From Margaritifera margaritifera (lineage: Eukaryota > Mollusca > Bivalvia > Unionida > Margaritiferidae): 64,000 nucleotides of DNA. This document shows, in pieces, positions 1-11,329 of this stretch. The position numbers and the translations under genes are program-made. A model generated the notes under the pieces. It ran no database searches, was not told the origin of the DNA, and was given only the letters and a program-made list of their open reading frames with translations. Position 1 is the stretch's first letter. Every line of letters starts with the position of its first letter. The stretch is taken from NCBI GenBank assembly GCA_029931535.1, contig JAQPZY010001129.1:310001-374000 (forward strand), read 5' to 3'.

Positions 1-349
1 AGCAATGAACGCAAGCACTTATCAAGTTGTTCTGCTGTAGGAGGTAACATAGTTGTTAGGTTTTCTTGGATGTCATGCATTAGTTGGGTTCTATTAATCA
101 TACGGAGGTTTTTCTTAGTAGCAAACAAAGATGGAGGATTAGGAACTGATACGTCAAGGTGGCATATGACACAGAGGTGATCTGATGCAAGTTCGTGGGA
201 CACCAATGAAGACTGTAGAATATTATCATCAGGTCTATGAAGAATCCAGTCTAAAATGTGACCATGTTTACGGGTGGGTTGGCTAACTGACTGTTTGAGG
301 TTGAAAACGTGAATGAAATCTATAGGTTTTGATGTGTATAGGTTTCCAT
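1..349 (-). pseudogene. LINE-A endonuclease remnant, downstream half
   Basis: Reading the minus strand gives the C-terminal part of an exonuclease-endonuclease-phosphatase type (APE-like) LINE endonuclease and the start of the linker. Short readable motifs include HGHILDWILHRPDDN, the conserved SDH of the catalytic core (in ELASDHLCVI), and a linker of the type DKCLRSLL that runs off the left edge of the window. The endonuclease nicks target DNA for target-primed reverse transcription. The piece continues at 999-1480 and was split by an LTR insertion. No intact frame runs across it, so it is a dead copy. The LINE clade (Jockey/CR1/RTE-like) is not resolved. Confidence 0.8.
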
Positions 350-998
350 TGTTATGTATGGTGTTTATATACTTAACTTTTGTCCATGCTTGTAAGTTGT
401 GACATGTGTCAGGTAGGCCAGTATTTTCATAGGCTTTTCGTAATTAGACTTTTGTGACACATGTCAGGTAGGCATGTATTTGTTCCATTAGAATTACTAA
501 TATTCTGATGTGACATAGGTAATGTCGACATGTGTATTTATATACAGATTTTGGTAAACAAATTAATTCCTGTTCTATCCGGTTCAAAGATCAGTCTGTA
601 AGGAATCTATTTCAGTAATTACAGTTGTGTTGTTGAAATCAAATAAAATATGAGAGGAATTATTTATTTACAATATTCATTGGAAATACTAAAGTGCTCA
701 TCGACTTTTGGATTAATACATGATATTGGGATTTATGTGAACTCATTCAAATACATTCTGGATTACATCTTTGTGATACATCAGGATATTCAAGGCTATT
801 CGAATTCATTCGGAACATTCTATTATTTTGGACTTGTGATTAGGACATTTAGGATTATTTAGAATCTAACTCACAAATTATAAGTGTCTTCTGAATTTTC
901 ACTTTAATTGTCTGGAAATAAATTGCTTGTTGATTTTACTTGATTTTATTGGTTTCACTTTCTTTCTCTTACATATTTTAAGACCTAGAGTCGTAACA
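350..998 (+). mobile_element. Solo LTR of a Gmr1-like gypsy element
   Basis: The sequence runs from TGTTATGTATGG to CCTAGAGTCGTAACA, so it begins with TG and ends with CA. It aligns along its length with the LTRs at 14393-15134 and 20126-20664, for example in the blocks around GGAATTATTTATTT, TAAATTGCTTGTTGATTTTA and AAGACCTAGAGTCGTAACA. No primer-binding site or gag follows it, so it is a solo LTR. It lies exactly inside the LINE-A endonuclease. The flanks ccat (346-349) and ccag (999-1002) could be a 4-bp target duplication with one mismatch. It is diverged from the full element and shares variants such as GGCTATTCGAATTCATTCGG with the fragment at 6986-7200, suggesting a separate subfamily. 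Confidence 0.85.
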
Positions 999-1480
999 CC
1001 AGGACAGTCAAATTGAAAGTTAAAATGTCAAAGAATAATCAGGCTGCCACCTATCGAATTTCCATATTCTAGGAAGTTAGGAAACTGTTCCAAAAAGTGA
1101 GATTCAGTCGGCTTGTTTTTACTTACTAGTAGGATGGCGGAAAAAATGGACTGACCTTTGTTCCATTGTGAGGTTGGCTTGGACCAGTTCAAACAATGTG
1201 TGGTCAAAACTGAAGGTTGCAGCGTAGTTAAGATGGTGGAGTTTGGAGTTCTTTGCGATGACAGCAATTCCACCTCCGCGGAGGTGGTGTGGGAACGACT
1301 TGATGGAGTAACGGGGGAGGGGGGTAACTTAGATCCGCGCACTTTGCCTCATCGCCTGATATTTTTAGCCATGTTTCTGTCAGGAAAAAGATTTCGATAT
1401 CCTGACCATTGATAAAGTTGACTATATCTGTGCGCTTTTCTGGTGGTCCAATTGATTGGGCGTTGAATAATGCTATGCAC
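999..1480 (-). pseudogene. LINE-A endonuclease remnant, upstream half
   Basis: The minus strand encodes the N-terminal half of a LINE endonuclease: LFNAQSIGPPEKRTDIVN, then FFLTETWL (the conserved TETW of the catalytic core), then LRGGGIAVIAKNS, then PGSL-like GGSLIIL and the following FNF. These motifs are classical for APE-type LINE endonucleases. They fall in different frames, so the copy is frameshifted. It ends where the solo LTR begins, and the next motifs resume at 349 on the other side of the LTR. Confidence 0.82.
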
Positions 1481-1754
1481 AGTTGTTGCTCAGACTTAAC
1501 GGTTTGATGATTGAAGAGGAATTTGAATTAAATTGTTCAAATTAACGGTAGAGTATGACGAAAAGGCTTTATCTCCATTGCAGTACCTTGAATGTAAACT
1601 TTGTCTGAGAATTAAAATAGACTGTTATAAATAAATAGTATCCAAATCTATCACATATTTGCTTGTCTTACACAAAATGCACAAGAGAGCAAATGACAAT
1701 GACTGTCTTAAGATCAACAGGGTAAAGTTCAGAAAACCAATGATTTTGTTCTCA

Positions 1755-1848
<94 letters not shown>

Positions 1849-3805
1849 TTATATGTTCGTTTGTGCTGACTGTGCAAAAACAAGACCATAGTATCTCAAA
1901 ACGTCCAATTTTAGGGTCAAAATATTTTTGCTAATTCGATTTTTAAGTTTGCAGTGCTTGTTATCGTTGAAGACCGAGCATTATGAATTGGTTTTATGTT
2001 AATACAGTTTAACAGCGCAATGAAAACCAGCTAAGTATTACGTGCATTTCACATTTCAAATGCAATCTAATCATCTTGCTAACTATTCATGTTAGTTTAC
2101 ATAATATTTGATAGGTGTAAAAATGACCCGTCAATTTGGACAAAAAGATAGCGCTTTGAAAGGCAAGGAGGCCCTGTCAAGAACGAGTAATTACAAGGAA
2201 ATCTATGAGTTGGTAGGAATTCCTTTGCACATGAAGTGAAAATTTAAATTTCAAACGTAGATATAATACGTGTATTCTTGAGACTTGACATGATCCTATC
2301 TACTTGCGAACATGAGACTCAGCTCGTCTGACTCGCAAATGGATGAATTCTGCAGCTAATAAAAGACATAGGACTAACCAGAAAGTGTCATAACCATGGA
2401 GATGCGAGTCCGGACCATTAAGCACTAATTCACCATGACTCCCCCTCTGAACAGCAATCATCTCTTGACTGAGGTAACATGCCATAAACAAGGAGATGCA
2501 CGTGTTTCGTCATTCATTTTTGCGGAACTGAGACTTGAGTGTCTTTTCACAGATTGGGAGGTTTTAATAGTGATATTTTAAAAACAGAATATCATTTGTA
2601 CTCAGTGTGAATCAATGTAAAAATCTTTCTGGATTCTCCATCTCACTATACCGTCAGGCATTGCTTGTTCGTGGTATGTGTCGTTAGCTGTATAATTCAA
2701 CCAATAGAACTATGTTATTGTCATTAAATTTTTATTATTTTTGATCGACAATATTAACTTCGTTATATTTTACCATCCTTTTGGGGAAAATGTTCTTGAA
2801 CGTGATTATAGATTTTCAAGTTCTTTTTTTTATTATTATTATTTTTTTTTTTTTTTTTTGGCATTCCATGAAACTTTTAATTTCTATCTCATTCACAGGA
2901 GGAGTTGAATAACGATAAGTACAAAAGGAGTTTAATAACAACCAGAGGACACACTTTAGATCTTAGTCCTGAATAGAGTTTCGTAAGATGCAACTGTATG
3001 CAATAGTTTTTCTTTCTATTCCTGTCCATCATGTCGTACGTTCGTTTGATAGAAATGTCGTGCAACTCGTCTAAAATCGTTTAAGATATGGAAACTTCAA
3101 ACTTTAGGGAACGGCTGAGAATGGTCTGTATCAAAACGGTTTTTAGAATTTCGATGCATCTCCTTGGAGGAGGAGAGTGGGTGGTGGGGAGATTTTGCAC
3201 ACATGCGGTAGGGATAACTGAGAAAAGTGTGAACATAATTCTGCTTTGCTGCCGACTTCTAAGTATATGGTGCTTCTTTTGGCTATTTTTAAAGGGCAAA
3301 TCACACTATTCTGGTCTACAATTGCAATTTTTTTTAAACTTTGTATGTGAGTTGTATGCAAGTAGCTCAGTGAAAAACAGAGAAAAAAATTTTATGTCAC
3401 CGATCTTCTTGTCAAGATAGCGTATCGCCATCTATAATCGGTCCATGTACTGTCTGAGAGAGTAAGAGACGGCTAAATGAATCAAAAGCATATATAAATA
3501 TGGGTCATGTTGAACCGATTTTGCTTTTATCGTATATAGTGAACGTTTGTTTCAGTAACAATCGTGATAATAATAGTCATTAAAGGTATAAAAATAGATT
3601 TTTTCCCAAAAAACCTCGCTATAGTGAGATAATGACTAGGTAATTAAAAGTATTTGAGCAAAATGGTATGTTACAAATCTTCCAGAGATACGCCGCAGCG
3701 GAAAGATTGTAATCGACCGTCATTTGCAAAATGCAGAGTTATCTCCCGTTGCGTATTGACGCAACGTTATTACTCTGCTATGCTATGAACAAGGGACGTG
3801 CCAAA
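1481..3805. other. Non-coding AT-rich stretch with a (TA)n tract
   Basis: There is no recognisable gene. It contains a (TA)n microsatellite at 1757-1843 and a T-rich run near 2822-2860. The small open frames here have no family signature and no coding-like composition. Confidence 0.6.
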
Positions 3806-3887
<82 letters not shown>

Positions 3888-3894
3888 AGAGAGA
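3806..3894. repeat. Compound (GT)n(GA)n microsatellite with a G run
   Basis: A short GT tract passes directly into about 30 GA units and then a run of G. The open frames of alternating Arg-Glu over this tract are low-complexity artefacts. Confidence 0.97.
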
Positions 3895-4316
3895 CTTATT
3901 TCTTTGTCATCATTATATCAAGTCCAAACTTTCAAGTTTATACACGAATTGATATCCAACATTCAGCTAAAATTATATTTATGGAAAGATAGGCGCACTG
4001 TAAACAGCACGACAAAGTCTCCGACAGCAAGCGATGGGAGAAAGTTACATATTTAGAAATATACAAAGTCGTTCTTAACTACTGTAGCGCAATATCACTG
4101 ACCAAATTGATGTCGCAAACCATACATGTTATAATCACTACTTTGTTTAAACCATATTTATTTTCAGAAACTCTGTCAAATACAAGTAGAAACATAGAAT
4201 TTGGGGGATTCAGTAGAAAACATGGGCTTATTCGAGCACTGTCTCCCCATTAATAATAAATAATATAACATCATAAATCTGGATGCTGGTACAAGTGGGT
4301 ACAAAGAAAAACTACA

Positions 4317-4320
<4 letters not shown>

Positions 4321-4385
<65 letters not shown>
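4321..4385. repeat. (TA)n microsatellite
   Basis: Uninterrupted TA dinucleotides for about 65 bp, just downstream (in minus-strand sense) of the LINE-B 3' end. Confidence 0.97.
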
Positions 4386-4389
<4 letters not shown>

Positions 4390-4489
4390 CCCGAAATAAA
4401 AAGCCAAAACAAAGAATTGAAACTAAATAAAGATGATTCTAAAGGTTGTGAGGTGTATCGATTACTTAAATCTTTTAGTCATCATAATG

Positions 4490-6900
4490 ACATTTTGCAC
4501 AGACAAAAACATTTGCCTGTTATTTTTCATAGAGAACATAGGGTTGCCAAATAATAAAGTTTTAATTGTAAGAGCAAAGTGAATGTATATAACATATGAT
4601 CTCTCAGATTAGAATATTTTGGACAGTCTAGAAGAAAGTGTTTTGTTGTCTCTATTGCACCACAGGAACAATACTTAATTGTTAGACACATGAGTCAGAA
4701 ATAAATTGTAATTTAAACTACTACTCTTTGTTCTTAGTCTAGCATGCATGACCTGGGACATTCGATCACCAACATAATAATAACATGGAGTGATTACTTT
4801 TTCTCGATTCAAGTAGGTTTTGGAATTATCCATACGTCTATAGATAACAAGTTACATATTCGATTCACAGAGGGTAAAAACGAATTATTGAATAATGTTC
4901 TTTTACACACTGGAGGTCAAATAGCCTTTGTTGTTCGAGTGAAATAGATGCCATGTTCTATAATTATATGTCGAATCACATTTTGAAGATATACGGGAGC
5001 TAATCTGTGATCAATTTTAAATAACTGAATCAATTTAATCTTCTAACGGCGAGAATTTAGGCTTTCTAAATTAGTTTTAGGGTACAGTTGTGATGGGGCT
5101 GCACTTTAGGTTGTATCTGGTATTATTCCCATCGCCTCAAAATGTATTTTTTCTAAGAGTTCTTTATCTTGCATTGTACAATTGTCCCATATGTCTTCAG
5201 CGTAATAAAAATTGGTTCAATATAAGATTTGTGCATTGTTTCCAAAGACAATCGATCCAGTTTGAATTTAATCTTTTTAAACATCTTAATTTCTCCCAGG
5301 CTTCATCAGAAATATATTTAAAATACGCATGTCAAGTGGCATGAGTGGTTAAAATAATGCCCAACTGTGTGCGCTGAGTAACCTCTTGTAGGTGTATGTC
5401 GGCCATGTATAACATAAGATGCTGGTTATAGTTCTGTTTTCGTCATATTAGCATTGATTCAGTCACATCTGGATGAAATGTAAATAGCCAATGCCTAGAC
5501 CATTCATATATCTTTTCAATATCTGAACTTAAGATTTCACCAGCTAAGATCCGATTATCAACTATCATATAATGTTGTATCATCAGCAAAGAGTCTAATT
5601 GATGATTCTATATTCTCTACAATGTCATTGATGAAAATAAAAAAATAATAAGGGTCCCAAAATGGACCCCTGGGGGACACCAGCGTTGATGCATCGAACA
5701 GCTGAAGTTTTAGAATTTATAATAACTCGTTGTTTTCTTGACAGTAGGTAACTTTCAGACCTTGAAAACAAACTTCCATGAACACCAATACGTTTTAGTT
5801 TTGAGAGCAACTCTTTATGTCAAACACTGATAAAAGTCTTGCTAATATCACAGAAAACGATCCTAACCTCCTTGCTTGGTTTAGCGCAAAACAAATTGTA
5901 TTGCAAATGTCTGTTAACTAATGTTTTGCCGAATCACCTGGCGAAAAACCTGATTGATTATGTGAAATTATATCATGTTGCACATTGTAGTTATTTATAT
6001 AAACACACTTCTGAAAAACTTTAAAGTAAAAAGTTAAAGGTATAGGACGATAGTTTGACACAACAGTTTTGGAACCATTTTTATGCAAAGGCATTAGGTT
6101 TGGCGATTTCCAGTGATCTGGAAACACTAAAGTGTGCAAGGAGATATTGAATATGCAGCACAATGGATCCATAGTTGATTGTACAATTTGTTTTGAGTTA
6201 TTTAGGATGCAATAAGTTAGAGCCACATGCTTTCGATGGATTTCGACCTACTAAGACATTATAAACATCATCCTATGTTACATTAATGTTTTCAAGAGCA
6301 GGATAAGGTAAATTGTGTAGGACTAGTTCGGGAATTTGAGGTAAACGTTCAGTCTTTATATTTGAATGTTCACAAAAGAAATTATTGAAGGATTTTGCCT
6401 TTTCTTCGTCATCAATTATAACTATATCATTTGCAATCAAAAATTAGCAAGATTTCTTTTTTTTACCTTCTTTGAATTTCTCTAATTAGTTTCCACCAGT
6501 CTTTGGGTTTCCCTATAAAGACATGAGTCGTTCCATCATAGTGTTATAATGATTACATTTAGACTTCCTAATCTCAGTAATAACCAAGTTTCTTTTTTGC
6601 CTGTGAAGAAACCATTGCCTGGAATTTTGAGTATGTTTCGCTCGATCGCACAATCGTTTTCTCTGCCTTAATAGTTTCCTAATTTCATTATGCATCAAAG
6701 GTGGATCTTTATTAGGAATGAGGGTGGTACACATTTTCTTACTGCATCCTGTATTATTATATCTATACAATTCTCAACACTGACAATGACATCATTTTCA
6801 TTAATTACACTGTTCCAAGAGATAGACACGAGTATTGAATTCAAAAGAGTATCATTCCCTTGGTCGTGTAACCAGATTTCTCTTTCATAGCATGATAATT
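4490..6900 (-). pseudogene. LINE-B ORF2 remnant (linker, RT, C-terminal domain)
   Basis: Motifs on the minus strand, in order from 6900 down: a linker with LMHNEIRKLLRQRKRL; RT blocks VSNYRPIPLTF and SGFSPGDS (near 5930-6080); [13 protein letters not shown] (about 5640-5690); the catalytic block LFADDTTLY (about 5570-5595); and a C-terminal region with HARLRTKSSSLN and the Cys-type motif KYCSCGAIETTKHFLLDC near 4600-4690. The protein would copy LINE RNA at a nicked target. The catalytic Asp-Asp is preserved, but stops and frameshifts interrupt every block, so it is inactive. No endonuclease is visible upstream, so the copy looks 5'-truncated. It resembles Jockey/CR1/RTE-class elements; I cannot fix the clade. 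Confidence 0.85.
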
Positions 6901-6985
6901 AGGGCACGATAAAAGTAGCATATATGGGACAGTGATACCGAACACCTACTATGGAGGGAACTTACTACCATAATTATATGCACGT

Positions 6986-7200
6986 ATTTTAAGGCTATTC
7001 GAATTCATTCGGAACTTTATGTACTTATGGACTTGTGATTAGGACACTTAGGATTAGTTGGACTTTAATTCACGTTATTGTAGGTGTCTTTTTAAATTTT
7101 CACTTTAATTGTCTAAAAATAAATTGCTTGTTGATTTTACTTGATTTTGTCGTTTTCACTTTCTTCTTTTACATATTTTTAGGCATAGAGTTGTATCACA
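6986..7200 (+). mobile_element. LTR 3'-end fragment (Gmr1-like family)
   Basis: The last part of an LTR related to 350-998, running from GGCTATTCGAATTCATTCGG through AAATTGCTTGTTGATTTTAC to GGCATAGAGTTGTATCACA. Only the terminal ~215 bp are present, with no PBS or internal region next to it. It carries the same CGAATTCATTCGGAAC variant as the solo LTR at 350-998, unlike the full element at 14 kb. Confidence 0.8.
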
Positions 7201-8758
7201 TTCTTGATTGCATCTTTGCATCTACCAATATTTATTATCGGATTTGTTAAGTATGTTATTACAATACTGCAATTTCGGTTTTTTCAGATTCCATGTGAGT
7301 GGTTTTATGTGTATTTTTATTACACACGTTAACATTCTTTAATAGTGTCTTTCCATCACAAAATTTTTTCTTTGGAATCGACAGATATTATCTTATAAGA
7401 TACTGCTAAGTATCACACTGCTAAAACGCTCACATGCTGAAAGTTACAGTGTATTGCCATGAAAGTTGCAAGTTGGCTGTTAGCATGACGCAAGATGCAA
7501 TAGATGAATGTGCCATTATGACGACAGAGCTCGCCGTGATATCGGAATGAAAATAGTGACGCGGGTCAGGCATTCTAATCACGGACGACTGAACTACAGA
7601 TCCGACCTGCCAAGTCTTGACAACAACGTGGTATTCGATGAATAATAAGACACTATAAATACTTTCTTCTTCCAAGATTTTTTTTTTTTTTTTTTTTTTT
7701 GCTTTTCGGTTGCTTTCTTAATAATGAATGTTCCTTCTACAGGTGAAGAATTGAGAAGAAAACAATTTCACCTTCACCGTTCATTAGTAGTTCCAGCATA
7801 ATCTCCGGTTTTCTCATACATACATACATACATACATACATACATACATACATACATACATACATACTGAAAATAAATAAGGTTTTTTTAAAAAGTTCAA
7901 CGCTGTACCCAATCCTCCAAGTGTTAAATCTACCTGGCTTCTCTCTCTCTCTCTCATGTTTACATATTGTGGCCTTTCGATATACATGTATATGAAATCA
8001 GGGACATATATTAGCAAGATAGGCCCTTGCTGAAATGGTCAGATAACAACCGTATTGATCAAATGTGTTCAACGCATTGTTTTGTCAGAAATGTACGATT
8101 TTATTTCTATAAGCTTGTGCTAGCCTTGCAAAACACTCATTTAACTTCATGTACCCACACATACTCTCAATCACCCGTTTCAAACCAAACAATTGGCCAA
8201 ATTCCCGTGTGACTGATTACGTGAATAACTTCAAAAGAGAGCATCAAGTCATAGATTTTTTTATTTTTTAAATAGCATTTGGAAAATATTTATGATGCAA
8301 AGATGTTTAATCGGTTTATGAGAATAAATGAACACCTAGCAAAATCTATATATTTTTCATTCTTTGTTCACAGCTATAAAACTTTCAAAATTTTTTATCT
8401 TACTTCTTGCACAGTAATATGATATTTAGCAAGATATTGATTTTATAAATTAAATTTAAAAATCATTGATTTGTTAACGAAGTTTCGTGTGGCAAATTCA
8501 GCACTTCACAAAATAGTTTACATAAGCAAAACACTGTTTCAGCGAGGAATGTTTCAGTTCTAATTATTTCACAACACCATAAAAAACACACAAAAAACAA
8601 CAACAAACAAACAAACAAACAGTATCTTGAAGTATGTATTTGAAAAAGAGGGGTGTGGGGTGTGAAAAGACAGCTGCAGATAGGTATAACTATTTGTCAC
8701 AATAGCAGCTAACTCAACCACTATTTTTCTGTTATATTTGCGGTTTACATGAAATCCC
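7201..8758. other. Non-coding stretch with microsatellites
   Basis: A T24 run lies at 7678-7700, a (CATA)n tract at 7816-7866 and a short (TC)n near 7940. An (AAAC)n-like stretch lies near 8585-8620. No gene is recognised. Confidence 0.6.
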
Positions 8759-8899
8759 TCAAACTATAAAAACAAAATAAAATAAAATTAAGCAAACTAT
8801 AAAAACAAAATCAAATAAAATTAAGCAAACTATAAAAACAAAATCAAATAAAATTAAGCAAACTATAAAAACAAAATCAAATAAAATTAAGCAAACTAT
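8759..8899. repeat. 33-bp tandem repeat, about 4 copies
   Basis: The unit CAAACTATAAAAACAAAATC followed by AAATAAAATTAAG is repeated nearly perfectly about four times. The first copy has AAAATAAAATAAAATT in place of the middle, so the array expanded from a slightly different edge copy. Confidence 0.95.
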
Positions 8900-9424
8900 A
8901 ATGTACAATTAGTTTTAAGACCTCTGAGTGGGCTGTCTGTGCAATTTCATTATCGCAAAATCGTACGCATTTTATTAAATAATTCCTTATTTGAAACCGA
9001 AACGAGAGAGAGAGAGAGAACTTGGCTACTAAATAATATTCAACTTCCTCCCAGTTTCATGGACAAAAAAACGAAAAACCTAAACCCCTCTTACATATAT
9101 TTCCAACAGCTTATAAAATAAGCTGGTGAATTTCCAGTCAGTAATTTAGAATGAGCTATGTTTACAGACAGTACGCATGGACGGACAGAAGGAGGGAATC
9201 ATTAAATCCCCTGACACTGAAGTGTTTTCTAGATCATGCTGAACATGTATATTTACGTGAGTATCTATATCTAATGATTATCCGATTTTGGTGAGATTGC
9301 TATAAACAATCCCTGATCCCCTATCAGACTGTTAAGAGAAATAACTAAATAAACCAGTTTTAAAGAAAGTGTTTGCCAGTTTGCCAATATAGTTGGACTG
9401 AGATCGCTAGAACGATAAATACGA

Positions 9425-9425
<1 letters not shown>

Positions 9426-9492
<67 letters not shown>
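9426..9492. repeat. (TC)n microsatellite
   Basis: An uninterrupted polypyrimidine tract of about 66 bp, capable of triplex or H-DNA formation. Confidence 0.97.
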
Positions 9493-9494
<2 letters not shown>

Positions 9495-9628
9495 GGGATA
9501 CGGCCAAGTTAACCAATGTTTGTTGGTGGAATAAAGGATCCGTGGCTATGTCTTTCATGCTTAGAATCTGCAATATACAGGATCCATGACGGTTCTTCCT
9601 CTTCAGTGATTAATATAACTGCTCCATC

Positions 9629-10229
9629 TGTCACATTTACCTGTATCAAATCAATACATCAAACTCCTTCACATTTACCTGTATCAAATCAATACATCAA
9701 ACTCCTTCACATTCATCTCTATCAAATCAAAACATAAAACTCCTTCTCGTTTACCTGTATCAAATCAATACATCAAACTCCTTCACATTCACCTGTATCA
9801 AATCAATACATCAAACTCCTTCTCATTTACCTGTATCAAATCAATACATCAAACTCCTTCACATTTACCTGTATCAAATCAATACATCAAATTCCTTCAC
9901 ATTCACCTGTATCAAATTAATACATCAAACTCCTTCACATTCACCTGTATCAAATCAATACATCAAACTCCTTCACATTTACCTGTATCATATCAATACA
10001 TCAAACTCCTTCACATTCACCTGAGTCAAATCAATACATCAAACTCCTTCACATTTACCTGTATCAAATCTATACATTAAACTCCTTCACATTCACCTGA
10101 GTCAAATCAATACATCAAACTAGTTCACATTTACCTATATCAAATCAATACATCAAACTCCTTCACATTTACCTGTATGATATCAATACATCAAACTCCT
10201 TCACATTTACCTGTATCAAATAAATCTTA
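9629..10229. repeat. 38-bp minisatellite, about 16 copies
   Basis: The 38-bp unit (AACTCCTTCACATTTACCTG followed by TATCAAATCAATACATCA) repeats about 16 times with scattered substitutions, such as TCTCATT for TCACATT, GAGTCAAA for TATCAAA and CATTCATCTC. Copies are directly abutting with no spacer between them, so it is a minisatellite and not a CRISPR. It has no coding potential over its full length. Confidence 0.96.
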
Positions 10230-10254
10230 GGCCTAAGACTCTGCACATTAAGGT

Positions 10255-10545
10255 CAGGCCCGCCGACAGAAATTTCGGGCCCCTGGTCAGAGCAGTCATG
10301 GACCCAAAAACTAGTTTAATTTTTTTTAAATAAAAACCTGTGCACAGTTTTGCATATAAAACCTGTAGTAATCTACCATAAGTTAGACTCTTGCAAGGAA
10401 CAAATTTTAATACTTACCGCAAAGATTATTTTTTTATGACTGAGTTGACGGCGGACTCCTAGAAATCTCAGGGCCCCTGGGCAATATAACCCCTCCCCTC
10501 CCCCCCCCCGCCCAGCTCCCCCCCCCCCCTTCTCGGCGAGTCTAA
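10255..10545. mobile_element. Possible MITE-like GC-rich insert
   Basis: A GC-rich island in AT-rich surroundings. Its ends, GGCCCGCCGACAG on the left and CTTCTCGGCGAGTC on the right, are partly inverted-complementary (CGCCGANAG). Internally, AGAAATTTCGGGCCCCTGG is echoed by AGAAATCTCAGGGCCCCTGG near 10463. It ends in long C runs, as do the two better-supported hAT-type MITEs at 13815 and 36385. I could not find a convincing target-site duplication. Confidence 0.4.
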
Positions 10546-10911
10546 TTAAAGTGCATACTATTAGGTTGATTTCTCTTATAAACTGTAGTTAACACTTGGA
10601 ATTACACTATGATCATATAATATAATTCTAAAATATATCAAATAACTCCAATACTGTAATAGTTCCATGTATACAAGATCACCGTTAATACCATTATCAT
10701 GTCAAGGTAACCAACATACTTCCTAATTGAAACACAAAATAAAAAGGTACAAGTGTCCATGGTTTTCTCCTCTATATCGCATATGCAGTGAGAGAAATTG
10801 CCCTTTTTTTTCTTCATTTTTTCCATTTACACAATAACATGCCGAGAAAAATCTATTTTAGCCTGTAAAATAATCTGTAGATACGATAGTTTACATTTTT
10901 TAAAAGTTTTT

Positions 10912-10923
10912 CATATATATATA

Positions 10924-10990
<67 letters not shown>
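10912..10990. repeat. (TA)n microsatellite
   Basis: About 80 bp of TA dinucleotides with a single GA interruption near its left end. Confidence 0.96.
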
Positions 10991-10993
<3 letters not shown>

Positions 10994-11286
10994 TCCGACA
11001 AAAATAAGCAACACCATTTAATGCAATATAACGTACTTGTCACCTAATAGTTTTCTTAGCTTTTTTTATCTTCTGTAAAGCGTTGATAGACATAGAGATT
11101 TGGGAATTAGCTTAATCCTGACCTGATTTTGATGTAAAAAGTCGTTCATTTACCGTAAAAGCAAACAGTTTGTAATTGTAGTTATTACTGGAAGCAAAAT
11201 TAGTCTTAGGAAATATTCAAAGATTAGATAATGTGTTTTGTGAAATAGCTTACAATATTTTATTCATTCACTTGAACGGTCTCGAA

Positions 11287-11329
<43 letters not shown>

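Noticed and set aside
3731..3992. Arg-Glu-rich open frames
   Set aside because: Translation of a (GA)n microsatellite; also true at 35218-35645 and 9271-9573.
9629..10229. CRISPR-like array
   Set aside because: Repeats abut without unique spacers, the genome is animal and no cas genes are present: a minisatellite.
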